Shown here: positions 43,490-53,563 of the stretch, piece by piece
Position numbering within the stretch: position 1 is the stretch's first letter
Layout of the letters: the number at the start of each line of letters is the position of its first letter
Assembly (NCBI GenBank): GCA_017428055.1
Contig: JAFRRN010000020.1
Span: 28,585 to 92,584, forward strand
Length of the DNA stretch: 64,000 bases
Direction: 5' to 3'
Origin: Prevotella sp.
Lineage (GTDB): Bacteria; Bacteroidota; Bacteroidia; Bacteroidales; Bacteroidaceae
Made by a program: the position numbers and the translations under genes
Notes under the pieces: generated by a model
Database searches by the model: none
The model's input: only the letters and a program-made list of their open reading frames with translations
Told to the model about the DNA's origin: nothing

Positions 43490-45250
43490 ATGAAAAAGAT
43501 ATATATAAATAAGGTGGCAGCAGGAGTGTCCTCTTTACTTCTTTCAACAACACTCCTTACTACTTTGAGCAGCTGCAATGACTTCATCGATGTGGAGCCG
43601 CAAGGTGTCATCAGTGAAGAACTGGCGATGAGCCAGCCCAACGAGATGGTGACAGCCGCTTACGCCAAGCTCGGCGACGACTGGTACACCTATCCTTTCA
43701 ACATGTGGCCCTACGGCGACGTGACCAGCGACGATGCCATGAAAGGCGGGTCGGGAACAACCGACACCAACTACCATCCCTTCGAGGTGTGGTCAACGTT
43801 GACCGCCTCCACCCCCGACCACATGGACGAGATGTGGTATCACCTGTATTGCTCCATCAGTAGATGCAACCGCGCCCTGGTTTCCCTGGAAGAGCATGGT
43901 GAGAAACTCGACCCCACCGTCAAGGCACAACGCGAGGGTGAAGTGAGATTCCTCCGCGCACACTTCTACTTCAAGCTCATACAAATCTGGAACCAAGTGC
44001 CTTGGGTGGATGAGGAAGTGTATCGCAACCACACAGAGGAGCAGACACCTAACAATGCCTTCTCACACGAGGAACTGATGGAAAAGGTCGTTGCCGACTT
44101 CAAGGCAGCTTACGACATCCTGCCCGTGCAACAGCAAGAGGGTGGACGTGCCAACAAGATTGCCGCTGCCGCTTACCTGGCAAAATGCTATCTCACGATG
44201 GCATGGGGAGACGGATATGAGGCCAACACCGGCGCAAGCCACATCAACCAGCAATATATGCAGGAGGTGCTGAAATATACCGATGAGGTAAGAAAGTCGC
44301 AATACGGCTACCTTGAGGACTTCGGCGACATCTTCCTCCCCGAATACAAGAACTCCAAGGAGAGCATCTTCGCCGTCCAGCACTCCGACTACCAAGACGA
44401 CAACACACTCTATGGACGTGCCAACTGGTCGAACATGCTCAATGGATGCTGGGGTATGTGGTCATGTGGATGGGATTTCCACAAGCCTACCCAGAACCTT
44501 GTAAATGCCTTTAAGACCAAGGACGGACTGCCCATGTTCAACGACTTCAACAACGAGATTGCATATCCTATCAATGGTGTGCCAACGGCACAGAAATGGG
44601 ATCCACGCCTCTTCCACACCGTAGGCTTGCCAACATTCCCCTACAAATACGAAGTGGAATACACCATGACAAAGGATAACTCACGTACCCCCAACACCTA
44701 TGGCTACTATGCCTCCTTGAAGGAAGTGCCGCAACGTTCCAAGGGCGAGACCTTTGACAACCCCTGGCAGGCATTCGCCATGAACGACTATGTGCTGCGT
44801 TACACCGACGTGATGCTCATGCGCGCAGAGGCACTCATCGAGACAGGCTCTCTCGAGGAAGCCCGCACCATCATCAATGACATCCGCCAACGTGCCAAGA
44901 ACTCCGTTTCCAAGCATATCGCCTACGCTGCCGACCAATGCGAGATTGCCTTGTATCCCTCCTCCTATTTCTCTACGAAGGAACAAGCCCGCCAATGCCT
45001 GCAGTGGGAGCGTCGATTGGAGCTGGCCATGGAGAATGGACGTTTCTTCGACCTGCGCCGTTGGGGTATTGCCTCGCAGACATTAAACAAGTTCTTCGAG
45101 ACCGAGCAAAACAGCGTCTATGACGGTCAAACCTATGCCCAGTATTATAAGGATGCACACTTCACCACGGGCAAGAACGAGTACTTCCCCATCCCTTATA
45201 TCCAGCTCTTCTATGTACCGGGGCTTTACACTCAGAATAAAGGATATTGA
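43490..45250 (+). CDS. SusD-like glycan-binding lipoprotein
   Basis: 586 residues from 43490 (MKKIYINKVAAG); lipobox near LTTLSSCNDF. SusD/RagB landmarks are CNDFIDVEPQG at the mature N-terminus, RFLRAHFYFKLIQIWNQVPW (the TPR part) and WERRLELAMENGRFFDLRRW at the C-terminal end. Forms the lid of the SusC barrel and captures glycan at the cell surface. It starts 34 nt after susC. Confidence 0.94.
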   Translation: MKKIYINKVAAGVSSLLLSTTLLTTLSSCNDFIDVEPQGVISEELAMSQPNEMVTAAYAKLGDDWYTYPFNMWPYGDVTSDDAMKGGSGTTDTNYHPFEVWSTLTASTPDHMDEMWYHLYCSISRCNRALVSLEEHGEKLDPTVKAQREGEVRFLRAHFYFKLIQIWNQVPWVDEEVYRNHTEEQTPNNAFSHEELMEKVVADFKAAYDILPVQQQEGGRANKIAAAAYLAKCYLTMAWGDGYEANTGASHINQQYMQEVLKYTDEVRKSQYGYLEDFGDIFLPEYKNSKESIFAVQHSDYQDDNTLYGRANWSNMLNGCWGMWSCGWDFHKPTQNLVNAFKTKDGLPMFNDFNNEIAYPINGVPTAQKWDPRLFHTVGLPTFPYKYEVEYTMTKDNSRTPNTYGYYASLKEVPQRSKGETFDNPWQAFAMNDYVLRYTDVMLMRAEALIETGSLEEARTIINDIRQRAKNSVSKHIAYAADQCEIALYPSSYFSTKEQARQCLQWERRLELAMENGRFFDLRRWGIASQTLNKFFETEQNSVYDGQTYAQYYKDAHFTTGKNEYFPIPYIQLFYVPGLYTQNKGY

Positions 45251-45289
45251 TAATTGAACATTGAACAAAGTATATTAAAATTGAAGATT

Positions 45290-46807
45290 ATGATAACCAA
45301 GATTAATAAAACATGGTGTGCAGCCATCAGCCTACTCTGTTTGTTCTGTGCCGTCAGCGTCTCCTGCCAAGACAAGGACTATGACCGTGAGGGAATGAAG
45401 CTCGCCGCACCCGACGTGACACAGATTACAGGCGCACTCTCTGGTGACGACTACACCTGGACATGGCCGGCACAAAACGCCCAAATGCAAGTGACCATCT
45501 ACCGCAATGGCACACTCTCTGCCAGCGAGATTGTCAGTGGGACAAGCTACACACAGAGGGAAGTACCCACGAATGTCCCCTTTGAATATGTTTTCAAGTT
45601 GACAGACGGAACCAACTTCTCACAAGGCGTAGTGAAAAGCTACACCCGCGAGGGCGCAACGAGCATCAGCGGCGTACAAATGCGCCAAGTGGACAAGGCT
45701 GGCGGCTATGATGCCCTCATCGAATGGAACAGGGCAGTGGATGCCACCAGCATCACACTGGTAGCCACCAATGGTAAAGATATCATCCGTGAGACATTGC
45801 CCGGCACATCCACCAGCTACACCATCAGCGATGTGCAGACGGGAGACACATGGGAGGTGACATTGACGGCAATCAACGAGAAAGGTACCGCCCTCTCCAC
45901 CCGCTCCTCCCTCCGCATCGGCAAGACCGCCATTGGTTTCCTGAGCGTCTATGCCACACCCGATGAGCTTATTGCAAACGGAGACGACGACGAGGCATCT
46001 GCATGGTTATGGTTACAAGAGACCTATCCCACCGCCCAATACATCTATTTCGGCGACGTGAAGTCGGCAAACGACGTGGAGCCTTACCGCGTACTCTTCT
46101 GGCTACGCGACCTGGAGGGCGTAGGCGAGGATGCCGTATGGGCTATCCCCGATGTGGTGCAAGCAGCCACACCTGTCATCAAGGAATGGTATAAGCAAGG
46201 TGGAAGCCTCCTGCTCTGGAGCCATGCCACAACCTATGTGGGACACCTCGGACGGTTGAACCTGGACGATATGAAGAACAATGACCATGCCATCGGCACA
46301 GGTATTGGCGGTATCAACAACGACGTGTGGAAGATGGCTGTCCAACTGAATCCCGGTAGCCGCTTCTCGAAAGACCACTCCACACATCCCATCTATAAGG
46401 GACTGGAGGTAGAGAGCACCGACCGCACAAAGCTCATCGCCTTCAAGGGACCGGGATGGACAGAAGACCACAACTGTCTCTTCTTCAACCTTCCATCGCT
46501 GCTCACTGGCATCGGCAACCAAGAGGAGGCTTGCTACACCCAAGTGACACAAACCTACGGCATCTATCCGCTCGGCACATGGGATAGCCAGATCGACTGG
46601 GTGAGCCAGATGAACGTATGGGAGGCACAACAAGGAAACACCGAGTTCCAAGGTACCATCCTCTGCATCGGCAATGGCGGTTGCGAGTTCTCGATGAAGA
46701 ACGCCGACGGCACCCCCGACAAGAGCGCACACCCCAAGAACAACATCTATCAAGACAATGTCCTTACGCTTGCCAAGAACGCACTGGAATATCTGAAGAC
46801 AAGATAG
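45290..46807 (+). CDS. DUF4960 surface lipoprotein, SusE-position fructan-binding protein
   Basis: 505 residues from 45290. Lipobox AVSVSCQDK, two fibronectin-like beta domains (about 30-215) and a C-terminal DUF4960 domain (about 225-505, with WLWLQETYPTAQYIYFGDV and WYKQGGSLLLWSHATTYVGH). The place and domain match BT1761 of the B. theta levan locus, a surface glycan-binding protein. Between susD and the first GH32 gene; two bases separate it from the latter. Confidence 0.87.
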   Translation: MITKINKTWCAAISLLCLFCAVSVSCQDKDYDREGMKLAAPDVTQITGALSGDDYTWTWPAQNAQMQVTIYRNGTLSASEIVSGTSYTQREVPTNVPFEYVFKLTDGTNFSQGVVKSYTREGATSISGVQMRQVDKAGGYDALIEWNRAVDATSITLVATNGKDIIRETLPGTSTSYTISDVQTGDTWEVTLTAINEKGTALSTRSSLRIGKTAIGFLSVYATPDELIANGDDDEASAWLWLQETYPTAQYIYFGDVKSANDVEPYRVLFWLRDLEGVGEDAVWAIPDVVQAATPVIKEWYKQGGSLLLWSHATTYVGHLGRLNLDDMKNNDHAIGTGIGGINNDVWKMAVQLNPGSRFSKDHSTHPIYKGLEVESTDRTKLIAFKGPGWTEDHNCLFFNLPSLLTGIGNQEEACYTQVTQTYGIYPLGTWDSQIDWVSQMNVWEAQQGNTEFQGTILCIGNGGCEFSMKNADGTPDKSAHPKNNIYQDNVLTLAKNALEYLKTR

Positions 46808-46808
46808 T

Positions 46809-48338
46809 ATGAGGAGACTTAGGTTTATTATTTCAACCGCAATGGTAGCCATCGCAATGGTGGCTACTGTTGTGGCTTGTTCCAAGGACGAGTACAAGAA
46901 GGACTACAACCCTCTGATTGACGACCCACAAACCGATACACCCTCTACACCGACAGACCCCACCCCTACGAGTGGCCGCACGGAGCAATACCGTCCGCAG
47001 ATTCATTTCACTCCTGCCAAGAACTGGATAAACGACCCTAACGGAATGGTCTTCGCCGATGGCGTGTACCACCTGTTCTACCAATACAACCCACAGGGCA
47101 ATGACTGGGGGAACATGTCATGGGGACACGCCACGTCCAACGACCTCATCCACTGGACAGAACAAGCTGTTGCCATAACACGCAACGAATGGGGAGACAT
47201 CTTCTCTGGGTCTGCCATCATCGACAAGGACAACACTGCGGGGTTCGGCACCAACACCATGGTGGCTATCTACACCTCTGCCGGCACGGCTCAACAGCAA
47301 AGCATCGCCTATTCCACGGATGGCGGAAAGACTTTCACACAATATGCCGGCAATCCCGTCGTGAAAAACGACGATGATAACCTACGCGACCCAAAAGTGT
47401 TCTGGCACAGTGAGAGCAAGCAATGGGTCATGGCACTCGCCAAGGGCTGGAAGATGGGCGTGGAATTCTATGGTTCCACCGACCTGAAGAACTGGAAACA
47501 CCTCAGCACATTCTTTGTGCCATTGTCCGGTCGTCCCAGCATCCAATGGGAATGTCCCGACCTCATTCAGTTTGGAAACAAATGGGTGTTGCTCGTCAGC
47601 GTCAATCCCGGTGGTCCTATCCTTGGGTCAGGGACGATGTATTTCGTGGGCGACTTCGATGGTACGACATTCACCGCCGATGCTCTTGACTATCCCCTAT
47701 GGCTTGACTATGGCATGGACAACTACGCCGGCGTGACCTGGAGCAACACGGGAAACCGCAAGGTGATGATTGGATGGATGAACAACTGGCAGTATGCCGG
47801 CAATGTTCCCTGCTCGCCCTGGCGTTCAGCCATGACCTTGCCAAGGGAACTGAGTCTCTCCGAGTATAATGGCAAGCCCATCCTCACCAGCACGGTCGTC
47901 AAGGAAATAGACAACATCGCCGACACATGGAAGCCTGCCGGCGCGCAGTTAGACGTAAAGGATGCCTATCAATTGCGCCTCACCATAGACCTCGACCGTA
48001 ACTCCACCATCACCTTGGGCAATGACAACAACGAGTCGTACGTCCTCGACATCAATGCGAATGCACGCACGATAACGGCTCATCGTACATCCGCCACGGG
48101 ACAAAGCAGTTTCAACGGCACTTTCTCAGTACCTTCCATCCAGGCTCCGCTCAACGTGACAGGCAACAAGGTGACTCTCGACATCTACGTCGATCAATCG
48201 TCTGTGGAGACATTGACGCAAAACGGTACCATGTCCATGACCAACCTGGTGTTCCCCAAGTCATTGTATAACCACTTGACTGTCACGGGAGCCAACCACG
48301 AGGCACAACTGCGCCAGTTGAAGAGCATTTGGAACTAA
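46809..48338 (+). CDS. GH32 lipoprotein, likely surface endo-fructanase
   Basis: 509 residues with lipobox VATVVACSKDE. The five-bladed propeller of GH32 has the nucleophile Asp in NWINDPNGMVF, the transition-state Asp in RDPKVF and the acid/base Glu in WECPDLIQF; a beta-sandwich follows from about 360. A lipoprotein anchor suggests a surface enzyme that cuts fructan before import, as BT1760 does with levan. Levan versus inulin preference cannot be read from sequence alone. Confidence 0.93.
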   Translation: MRRLRFIISTAMVAIAMVATVVACSKDEYKKDYNPLIDDPQTDTPSTPTDPTPTSGRTEQYRPQIHFTPAKNWINDPNGMVFADGVYHLFYQYNPQGNDWGNMSWGHATSNDLIHWTEQAVAITRNEWGDIFSGSAIIDKDNTAGFGTNTMVAIYTSAGTAQQQSIAYSTDGGKTFTQYAGNPVVKNDDDNLRDPKVFWHSESKQWVMALAKGWKMGVEFYGSTDLKNWKHLSTFFVPLSGRPSIQWECPDLIQFGNKWVLLVSVNPGGPILGSGTMYFVGDFDGTTFTADALDYPLWLDYGMDNYAGVTWSNTGNRKVMIGWMNNWQYAGNVPCSPWRSAMTLPRELSLSEYNGKPILTSTVVKEIDNIADTWKPAGAQLDVKDAYQLRLTIDLDRNSTITLGNDNNESYVLDINANARTITAHRTSATGQSSFNGTFSVPSIQAPLNVTGNKVTLDIYVDQSSVETLTQNGTMSMTNLVFPKSLYNHLTVTGANHEAQLRQLKSIWN

Positions 48339-48477
48339 AGATTATAGATTGCAGGTATTATCTCCACTATTAGGGTAAAAGATTGTTTTTTCAGGATAAT
48401 GATAACAAAAATGTTGCAAGGAACGATATTTCCCTACAAATGCAACATAATTGACAGCGTTTATCGGTAAATAACCG

Positions 48478-48485
48478 TATTTTTG
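48478..48485 (+). promoter_or_regulatory. Possible -7 element for the second GH32 gene
   Basis: TATTTTTG, 29 nt before the ATG. The nearest TTG is 24 nt upstream, longer than usual. The 176-bp gap between the two GH32 genes shows no other element, so a separate promoter is plausible. Confidence 0.35.
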
Positions 48486-48514
48486 CAAACAGATAACTAA
48501 AAACTTGAGTAAAT

Positions 48515-50191
48515 ATGAACAAATTACTGACATTGGCAACCTTGATGTTTCTATCGCTCGCGATAAAAGCCCAAGCTCCCCAGATACTGGGCGAGAGTCA
48601 TGCCATTCAAAGAATCGGAGTAACAAGCAAGTACCTTTTACTACCCGTGCAGGAGAAAGAGGAAATAGCCAACATCCGCATCATCGTGAACAACGAGCAG
48701 CGACAAACATTCAACGTGAAGTTGGCTGTTGACAAGGTGGATTATTTCGTACCTGTTGACATCAAGCGATTTGGAAGTGACAACGTGCTTCTCGACATCA
48801 ACTTCCATGGAGACAGACGTACCAAGGGTGCCATCAAGGACTTTGCTTGTTGGAAAGAGATGAAGCAATCCAACGAGTTTGATACCGCTAACAGGGAACG
48901 TTTCCGTCCTCTTTACCATCACACACCCGTATATGGTTGGATGAACGACCCCAACGGTATGTTCTATAAGGATGGTGTATATCACCTATATTACCAATGG
49001 AACCCATACGGTTCGCAATGGGAGAACATGACATGGGGACACAGCACCTCGCGCGACCTCATTCACTGGGAGGCACAACCCACAGCCATTGAGCCAGATG
49101 CCATCGGTACGATTTTCAGCGGTTCGTGCGTGGTGGACAAGAAAAACGACCGTGTGGTGGCTTTCTATACGTCAGCCGGACAAAACCAAGTACAGTCAAT
49201 GGCTGTGTCGAAAGATAACGGTATGACTTTCCAAAAGGAAGCCTCCAATCCAATCCTCACCTCCAACGAGCCAGACTTCCGTGACCCGAAGGCTTTCTGG
49301 AATCCAGATATTCAGAAATGGAACCTCGTCTTGGCAGTAGGCCAGGAAATGCGAATCTACTCTTCGCCCAACCTCAAGGACTGGACTTACGAGAGTAGCT
49401 TTGGCAAGGGATATGGCAACCACGATGGCGTGTGGGAATGCCCCGACCTCATGAAGCTGCAAGTTCGCGGAACTGACAAGCAGAAATGGATGCTCATCTG
49501 CAACATCAACCCCGGTGGGCCGTTCGGCGGCAGTGCCACACAATATTTCATTGGCGACTTTGACGGTAAGAAGTTTACCTGTGAACATAAGGACACACGA
49601 TGGATGGACTATGGTAAAGACCATTATGCCACCGTTACTTTCGACAATGCTCCCGACGGCAGAAAGATTGCCTTGGCTTGGATGAGCAACTGGCAGTATG
49701 CTAACTCTGTACCTACCATGCAATACCGCAGCGCCAACTCGGTGCCTCGCGACTTAAATCTCTTTGATTATCAAGGTGAGACCTATTGCAGCGTTACTCC
49801 TTCCAAGGAATTGCTCACCGCGCGTGGCAAGAAAGTGAAGAAACTCAGTGAGACTTGCGAAGTGGTGATAGACATGAAAGGCAAGACCGAAATCGTGCTT
49901 TCCAATACCAAGGGCGAACAAGTCATCATGAGCTACGATGGCAAGAACGGCACCTTCTCCATGGATCGCACCAAGAGTGGCAATGTTTCGTTCAGCGAGG
50001 CATTCCCCGCAGTGACCGTGGCTCCCACCTATGGCGACATCCATCAGTTGTGCATCTTCATCGACCGTTGCAGCATTGAGGCTATTGATGCCGACGGCAA
50101 GATGGCAATGACCAATCTCGTATTCCCCTCTGAACCATATAACAACATCAAAGTGAAAAGCGGAAAAGCTACCATTTACGAAATCAAGTAA
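48515..50191 (+). CDS. Secreted GH32 with N-terminal DUF4980 domain, likely exo-fructosidase
   Basis: 558 residues. Signal peptide (FLSLAIKAQA) without a lipobox, so probably periplasmic. Residues about 25-115 form a small beta domain (DUF4980), then the GH32 propeller with GWMNDPNGMFY (nucleophile Asp), FRDPKAF and WECPDLMKL (acid/base Glu), and a C-terminal beta-sandwich. The layout matches exo-acting fructosidases of Bacteroides fructan loci. It would release fructose, the ligand expected for the hybrid regulator. The importer gene follows after 11 nt. Confidence 0.92.
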   Translation: MNKLLTLATLMFLSLAIKAQAPQILGESHAIQRIGVTSKYLLLPVQEKEEIANIRIIVNNEQRQTFNVKLAVDKVDYFVPVDIKRFGSDNVLLDINFHGDRRTKGAIKDFACWKEMKQSNEFDTANRERFRPLYHHTPVYGWMNDPNGMFYKDGVYHLYYQWNPYGSQWENMTWGHSTSRDLIHWEAQPTAIEPDAIGTIFSGSCVVDKKNDRVVAFYTSAGQNQVQSMAVSKDNGMTFQKEASNPILTSNEPDFRDPKAFWNPDIQKWNLVLAVGQEMRIYSSPNLKDWTYESSFGKGYGNHDGVWECPDLMKLQVRGTDKQKWMLICNINPGGPFGGSATQYFIGDFDGKKFTCEHKDTRWMDYGKDHYATVTFDNAPDGRKIALAWMSNWQYANSVPTMQYRSANSVPRDLNLFDYQGETYCSVTPSKELLTARGKKVKKLSETCEVVIDMKGKTEIVLSNTKGEQVIMSYDGKNGTFSMDRTKSGNVSFSEAFPAVTVAPTYGDIHQLCIFIDRCSIEAIDADGKMAMTNLVFPSEPYNNIKVKSGKATIYEIK

Positions 50192-50202
50192 CGTACAAAA
50201 CT

Positions 50203-51363
50203 ATGAGCAAGCAAAATAAATCTATCTATCTCATCCCCGTCATGCTCTGCTTCTTCTGCATGGGCTTCGTGGATCTCGTGGGCATTGCCTCCAACTACGT
50301 GAAAGAAGACCTCGGACTAACCGACTCCGTGGCAAACATCTTCCCCTCTCTCGTATTCTTCTGGTTCCTTATCTTCAGCGTACCCACGGGTATGCTGATG
50401 AACAAGATAGGACGTAAAAACACCGTACTGCTATCTCTCGTGGTAACAGTCATCTCATTGTTCATTCCCTTGTTTGGCAATTCGTTTGCCATCATGCTCA
50501 TCGCATTCTCCTTGTTGGGCATTGGTAACGCCCTGATGCAAACGAGCATCAACCCCCTTGCCATGCTTATCATTGGCGACAAGAACTTAGCCTCTACGCT
50601 CACCTTCGGACAGTTTGTCAAAGCCATCGCCTCATTCCTCGCCCCTTACCTTGCTATGTGGGGAGCTACGCAGGTTATCCCCTCATTCGGTCTCGACTGG
50701 CGCGTGTTGTTCCTCATCTATTTTGTCGTGGGTACATTGGCAACGCTCCTGCTATGGTTCACACCCATTCAGGAGGAGCTCTCGGGCGGTAAGTATTCTT
50801 CTTTCATGGACTGCCTACGCCTATTGGGCAAGCCCATCGTGCTGCTGTCGTTCTTCGCCATCATGTGCCATGTGGGCATCGACGTAGGGACCAACAACAC
50901 TGCCCCCAAATTGCTGATGGAACGTGTGGGGATGACCCTCAACGAGGCAGCCTTTGCCACGTCATTGTATTTCATCTTCCGTACCATTGGGGCACTTACG
51001 GGGTCTTTCTTCCTACGGATTATGAAGACACGATGGTTCTTTATCTTCAGCGTCATCCTGATGGCCATAAGCATGGCACTCATGTTTGGAGGCCAGACGA
51101 AAACGATGTTGTATGTAGCCATCGCATTGGTTGGCTATGGCAACTCCAACATCTTCTCCATGGCATTCTCCGAGGCGCTGCTCTCCGTGCCTGACAAGCA
51201 GAACGAAGTGAGCGGCTTGATGATCATGGGACTGTTTGGCGGCACGGTGTTCCCCTTGCTCATGGGTTTCATGAGTGACGCCATGGGACAGGCTGGCGCA
51301 GTGGCAGTCATGGCCATCGGAGTCATCTATCTCATCTCATATATCCCCAAAGTCAAGCATTAA
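50203..51363 (+). CDS. MFS sugar importer (FucP-like), probably fructose
   Basis: 386 residues with about 12 membrane helices. CFFCMGFVDLVGIASNYV and GIGNALMQTSINPL are typical of FucP/GluP-like proton symporters. Its place between an exo-fructosidase and a PfkB kinase, as for BT1758, points to monosaccharide (fructose) uptake across the inner membrane. Confidence 0.88.
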   Translation: MSKQNKSIYLIPVMLCFFCMGFVDLVGIASNYVKEDLGLTDSVANIFPSLVFFWFLIFSVPTGMLMNKIGRKNTVLLSLVVTVISLFIPLFGNSFAIMLIAFSLLGIGNALMQTSINPLAMLIIGDKNLASTLTFGQFVKAIASFLAPYLAMWGATQVIPSFGLDWRVLFLIYFVVGTLATLLLWFTPIQEELSGGKYSSFMDCLRLLGKPIVLLSFFAIMCHVGIDVGTNNTAPKLLMERVGMTLNEAAFATSLYFIFRTIGALTGSFFLRIMKTRWFFIFSVILMAISMALMFGGQTKTMLYVAIALVGYGNSNIFSMAFSEALLSVPDKQNEVSGLMIMGLFGGTVFPLLMGFMSDAMGQAGAVAVMAIGVIYLISYIPKVKH

Positions 51364-51379
51364 GATAGCTATCAGCACC

Positions 51380-51406
51380 CCCATTAATCCCATTAATCCC
51401 ATAAAA
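51380..51406. repeat. CCCATTAAT tandem repeat before the kinase gene
   Basis: Three 9-bp units (CCCATTAAT, CCCATTAAT, CCCATAAAA) immediately before the ATG at 51412. Same unit as at 36584-36618. Confidence 0.75.
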
Positions 51407-51411
51407 AAATC

Positions 51412-52296
51412 ATGGAAACAAAACGTTATGTAGTAGGACTCGGCGAAGTCCTGTGGGACGTACTCCCCGAAGGAAAGAAGCTCGGTGGCGCCCCTGCCAA
51501 TTTCGCCTATCATGCCGGACAGTTCTTAGGAAGCGACAACACCATCGCCATCAGTGCCCTTGGCGAGGACAAGCTGGCCGACGAGACCTTTGAGGCTCTT
51601 CGTGAGCATAACCTGAACGACCTACTGCCACGCGTCCCTTACCCCACGGGAACTGTGCAGGTACAACTCGACGAGCAAGGCATTCCCACATACGACATCA
51701 AGGAGAACGTGGCTTGGGACAACATCCCCTACGACGATGACATCCAACAGATAGCCCGCAACTGCCGTGCCGTGTGTTTTGGCTCCCTCGCCCAGCGCAA
51801 TGTGGTGAGCCGCGACACCATCCACAAGTTCCTCGATGCCACTCCCGATGACTGTGTCAAGATCTTCGACATCAACCTTCGCCAACAATTCTACACGAAG
51901 GAAATCATCCAAGAGTCATTGTTGCGTTGCAACATCTTGAAAATCAACGACGAGGAGTTGGTACTCATCGGCAGGATGTTCGGCTATCCCGGTCTTGACA
52001 TCGAAAACAAATGCTGGCTTATCCTCGGCAAATACAACCTCGACATGTTGGTGTTGACATGTGGCACCAATGGCTCCTACGTGTTTGCGCCGGGGAAGAT
52101 GTCGTTCCAAGAGACACCCAAAGTGGTAGTAGCAGACACAGTAGGTGCCGGCGACTCGTTCACAGGGTCATTCTGTGCCGCCATACTCAACGGCAAGCCC
52201 ATCGAGGAGGCACACCAAATCGCCGTGAATGTCAGCGCATTCGTCTGCACACAGAATGGGGCAATGCCTGTATTGCCCGAGGAATTGAAGAATTAA
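51412..52296 (+). CDS. PfkB family carbohydrate kinase, likely fructokinase
   Basis: 294 residues. GLGEVLWDVLPEGKKLGGAP opens the protein with the family substrate motif, and DTVGAGDSFTGSFCAAI holds the catalytic Asp and anion hole. Equivalent in position to the BT1757 fructokinase. Product fructose 6-phosphate would pass to PfkA. Last gene of the fructan locus; the terminator follows nine bases after its stop. Confidence 0.92.
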   Translation: METKRYVVGLGEVLWDVLPEGKKLGGAPANFAYHAGQFLGSDNTIAISALGEDKLADETFEALREHNLNDLLPRVPYPTGTVQVQLDEQGIPTYDIKENVAWDNIPYDDDIQQIARNCRAVCFGSLAQRNVVSRDTIHKFLDATPDDCVKIFDINLRQQFYTKEIIQESLLRCNILKINDEELVLIGRMFGYPGLDIENKCWLILGKYNLDMLVLTCGTNGSYVFAPGKMSFQETPKVVVADTVGAGDSFTGSFCAAILNGKPIEEAHQIAVNVSAFVCTQNGAMPVLPEELKN

Positions 52297-52304
52297 AAGG
52301 AACC

Positions 52305-52360
52305 AAAATCCACACCAATCATCCTCAAATATGATTGAGGATGATTGGTGTGGATTTTTT
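52305..52360 (+). terminator. Terminator of the fructan locus
   Basis: A perfect stem of about 21 bp (AATCCACACC ... GGTGTGGATT) with a 6-nt loop and six T. It probably also stops transcripts of the converging gene. Confidence 0.92.
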
Positions 52361-52370
52361 ATTGCATCTC

Positions 52371-53516
52371 TTACTTGACAAATTTCACCTTCGACGCGTC
52401 GCGGGGCCTTGCCTCGGGCGACTCGTCGGGATAACCTACGGCAATGATGTAATTCAGCTTGTAGTCGGCGGGAATGTCCAATCGGTCGATGAAGAACTTG
52501 GCATCGGCATTCGATTGCAGGAAACGCACCGGCCCGCCGAGGCAACAGGTGCCCAGTCCTAACGACACCGCCGCCAACTGGATATTCTCTCCCAGCAGCC
52601 CAGCGTCCAATTCGCCGCCGCCATTGGCAGGTGTGCAGATGCAGATGAGGTTAGGCGCGTTGCGAAACATGTTCTTAAAGTTGGCATCACGTGCCACTTG
52701 GTCGGGGTTGGCTTTCTTAAACACCTCGTTCACCTGACTGATTAGTTCCTGGCTTTCCACCACCCGCAACAGCCACGGCTGGCGGTTCATGCCACTCGGG
52801 GCATTGATGCCGCAACGCGCGAGAGCCTCCAACTTCTCATGCTCCACGGGCTTATCCAGATATTTGCGGATGGAGCGTCGCTGCATGATGGTGTTGATGA
52901 CCTCATTAGACAGCAACTCAAAGCACACGTCTGCCTCAATGTCGCTCACCTTCGTTGTAGGCTCGTAGCGTTTCACCACTCGTCCGTCCTTGGAAATGAG
53001 GAATTTCGTGAAGTTCCATTTGATGCTGGGCGACTTGTCATAGTCTGGGTCCATCTTCCTGAACCTGTCATCGAGAAACTTTCCCGTCCTGTCATTGAGG
53101 TCGAAACCGCCAAATCCCTTCTGCGACTTGAGGTAAGTAAAGAGCGGCGACTCATTATCGCCGTTCACGTCAATCTTGTCAAATTGCGGGAACTGGATGT
53201 CATAATTGGCGGTGCAGAATTGGTGTATCTCCTGAAAGGTGCCAGGTGCCTGCTCGCCGAACTGGTTACAGGGGAAGTCCAGGATTTCCAATCCCATGTC
53301 CCGATACTTGGCATACAGACTCTCGAGGTCCGTGTACTGCGGGGTGAAGCCACACCTTGTCGCCGTGTTGACGATGAGCAACACCTTCCCACGGTATTGC
53401 GAGAGCGATGTCTCATGGCCATTACCGTCCTTCACGTTGTACGAGTAAATGTCCTGTGCCATACTTGGGAGAATGCCCAAGAATGCCATCAGGGATGCTA
53501 AAATTGTCCTTTTCAT
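52371..53516 (-). CDS. Exported glutathione peroxidase-nitroreductase fusion
   Basis: 381 residues from 53516 (MKRTILASLMAFLGIL), with a signal peptide ending PSMAQ. Residues about 23-180 are a thiol peroxidase of the glutathione-peroxidase family: Cys in TATRCGFTP, Gln in FPCNQFGEQ and Trp-Asn in WNFTKFL, with Cys in place of Sec. Residues about 205-381 are an FMN nitroreductase (MQRRSIRKYLDKPVEHEKL, INAPSGMNRQPW, LGTCCLGGPVRFL). The fusion joins peroxide reduction to a flavin oxidoreductase in one exported chain. Possible extension upstream of 53516 would run into the 22-bp array and is rejected. Confidence 0.9.
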   Translation of the reverse strand: MKRTILASLMAFLGILPSMAQDIYSYNVKDGNGHETSLSQYRGKVLLIVNTATRCGFTPQYTDLESLYAKYRDMGLEILDFPCNQFGEQAPGTFQEIHQFCTANYDIQFPQFDKIDVNGDNESPLFTYLKSQKGFGGFDLNDRTGKFLDDRFRKMDPDYDKSPSIKWNFTKFLISKDGRVVKRYEPTTKVSDIEADVCFELLSNEVINTIMQRRSIRKYLDKPVEHEKLEALARCGINAPSGMNRQPWLLRVVESQELISQVNEVFKKANPDQVARDANFKNMFRNAPNLICICTPANGGGELDAGLLGENIQLAAVSLGLGTCCLGGPVRFLQSNADAKFFIDRLDIPADYKLNYIIAVGYPDESPEARPRDASKVKFVK

Positions 53517-53563
53517 GTCTTTATATGTTTGGTTAGAAAAATCATCCGATGCATAGACTGGCC

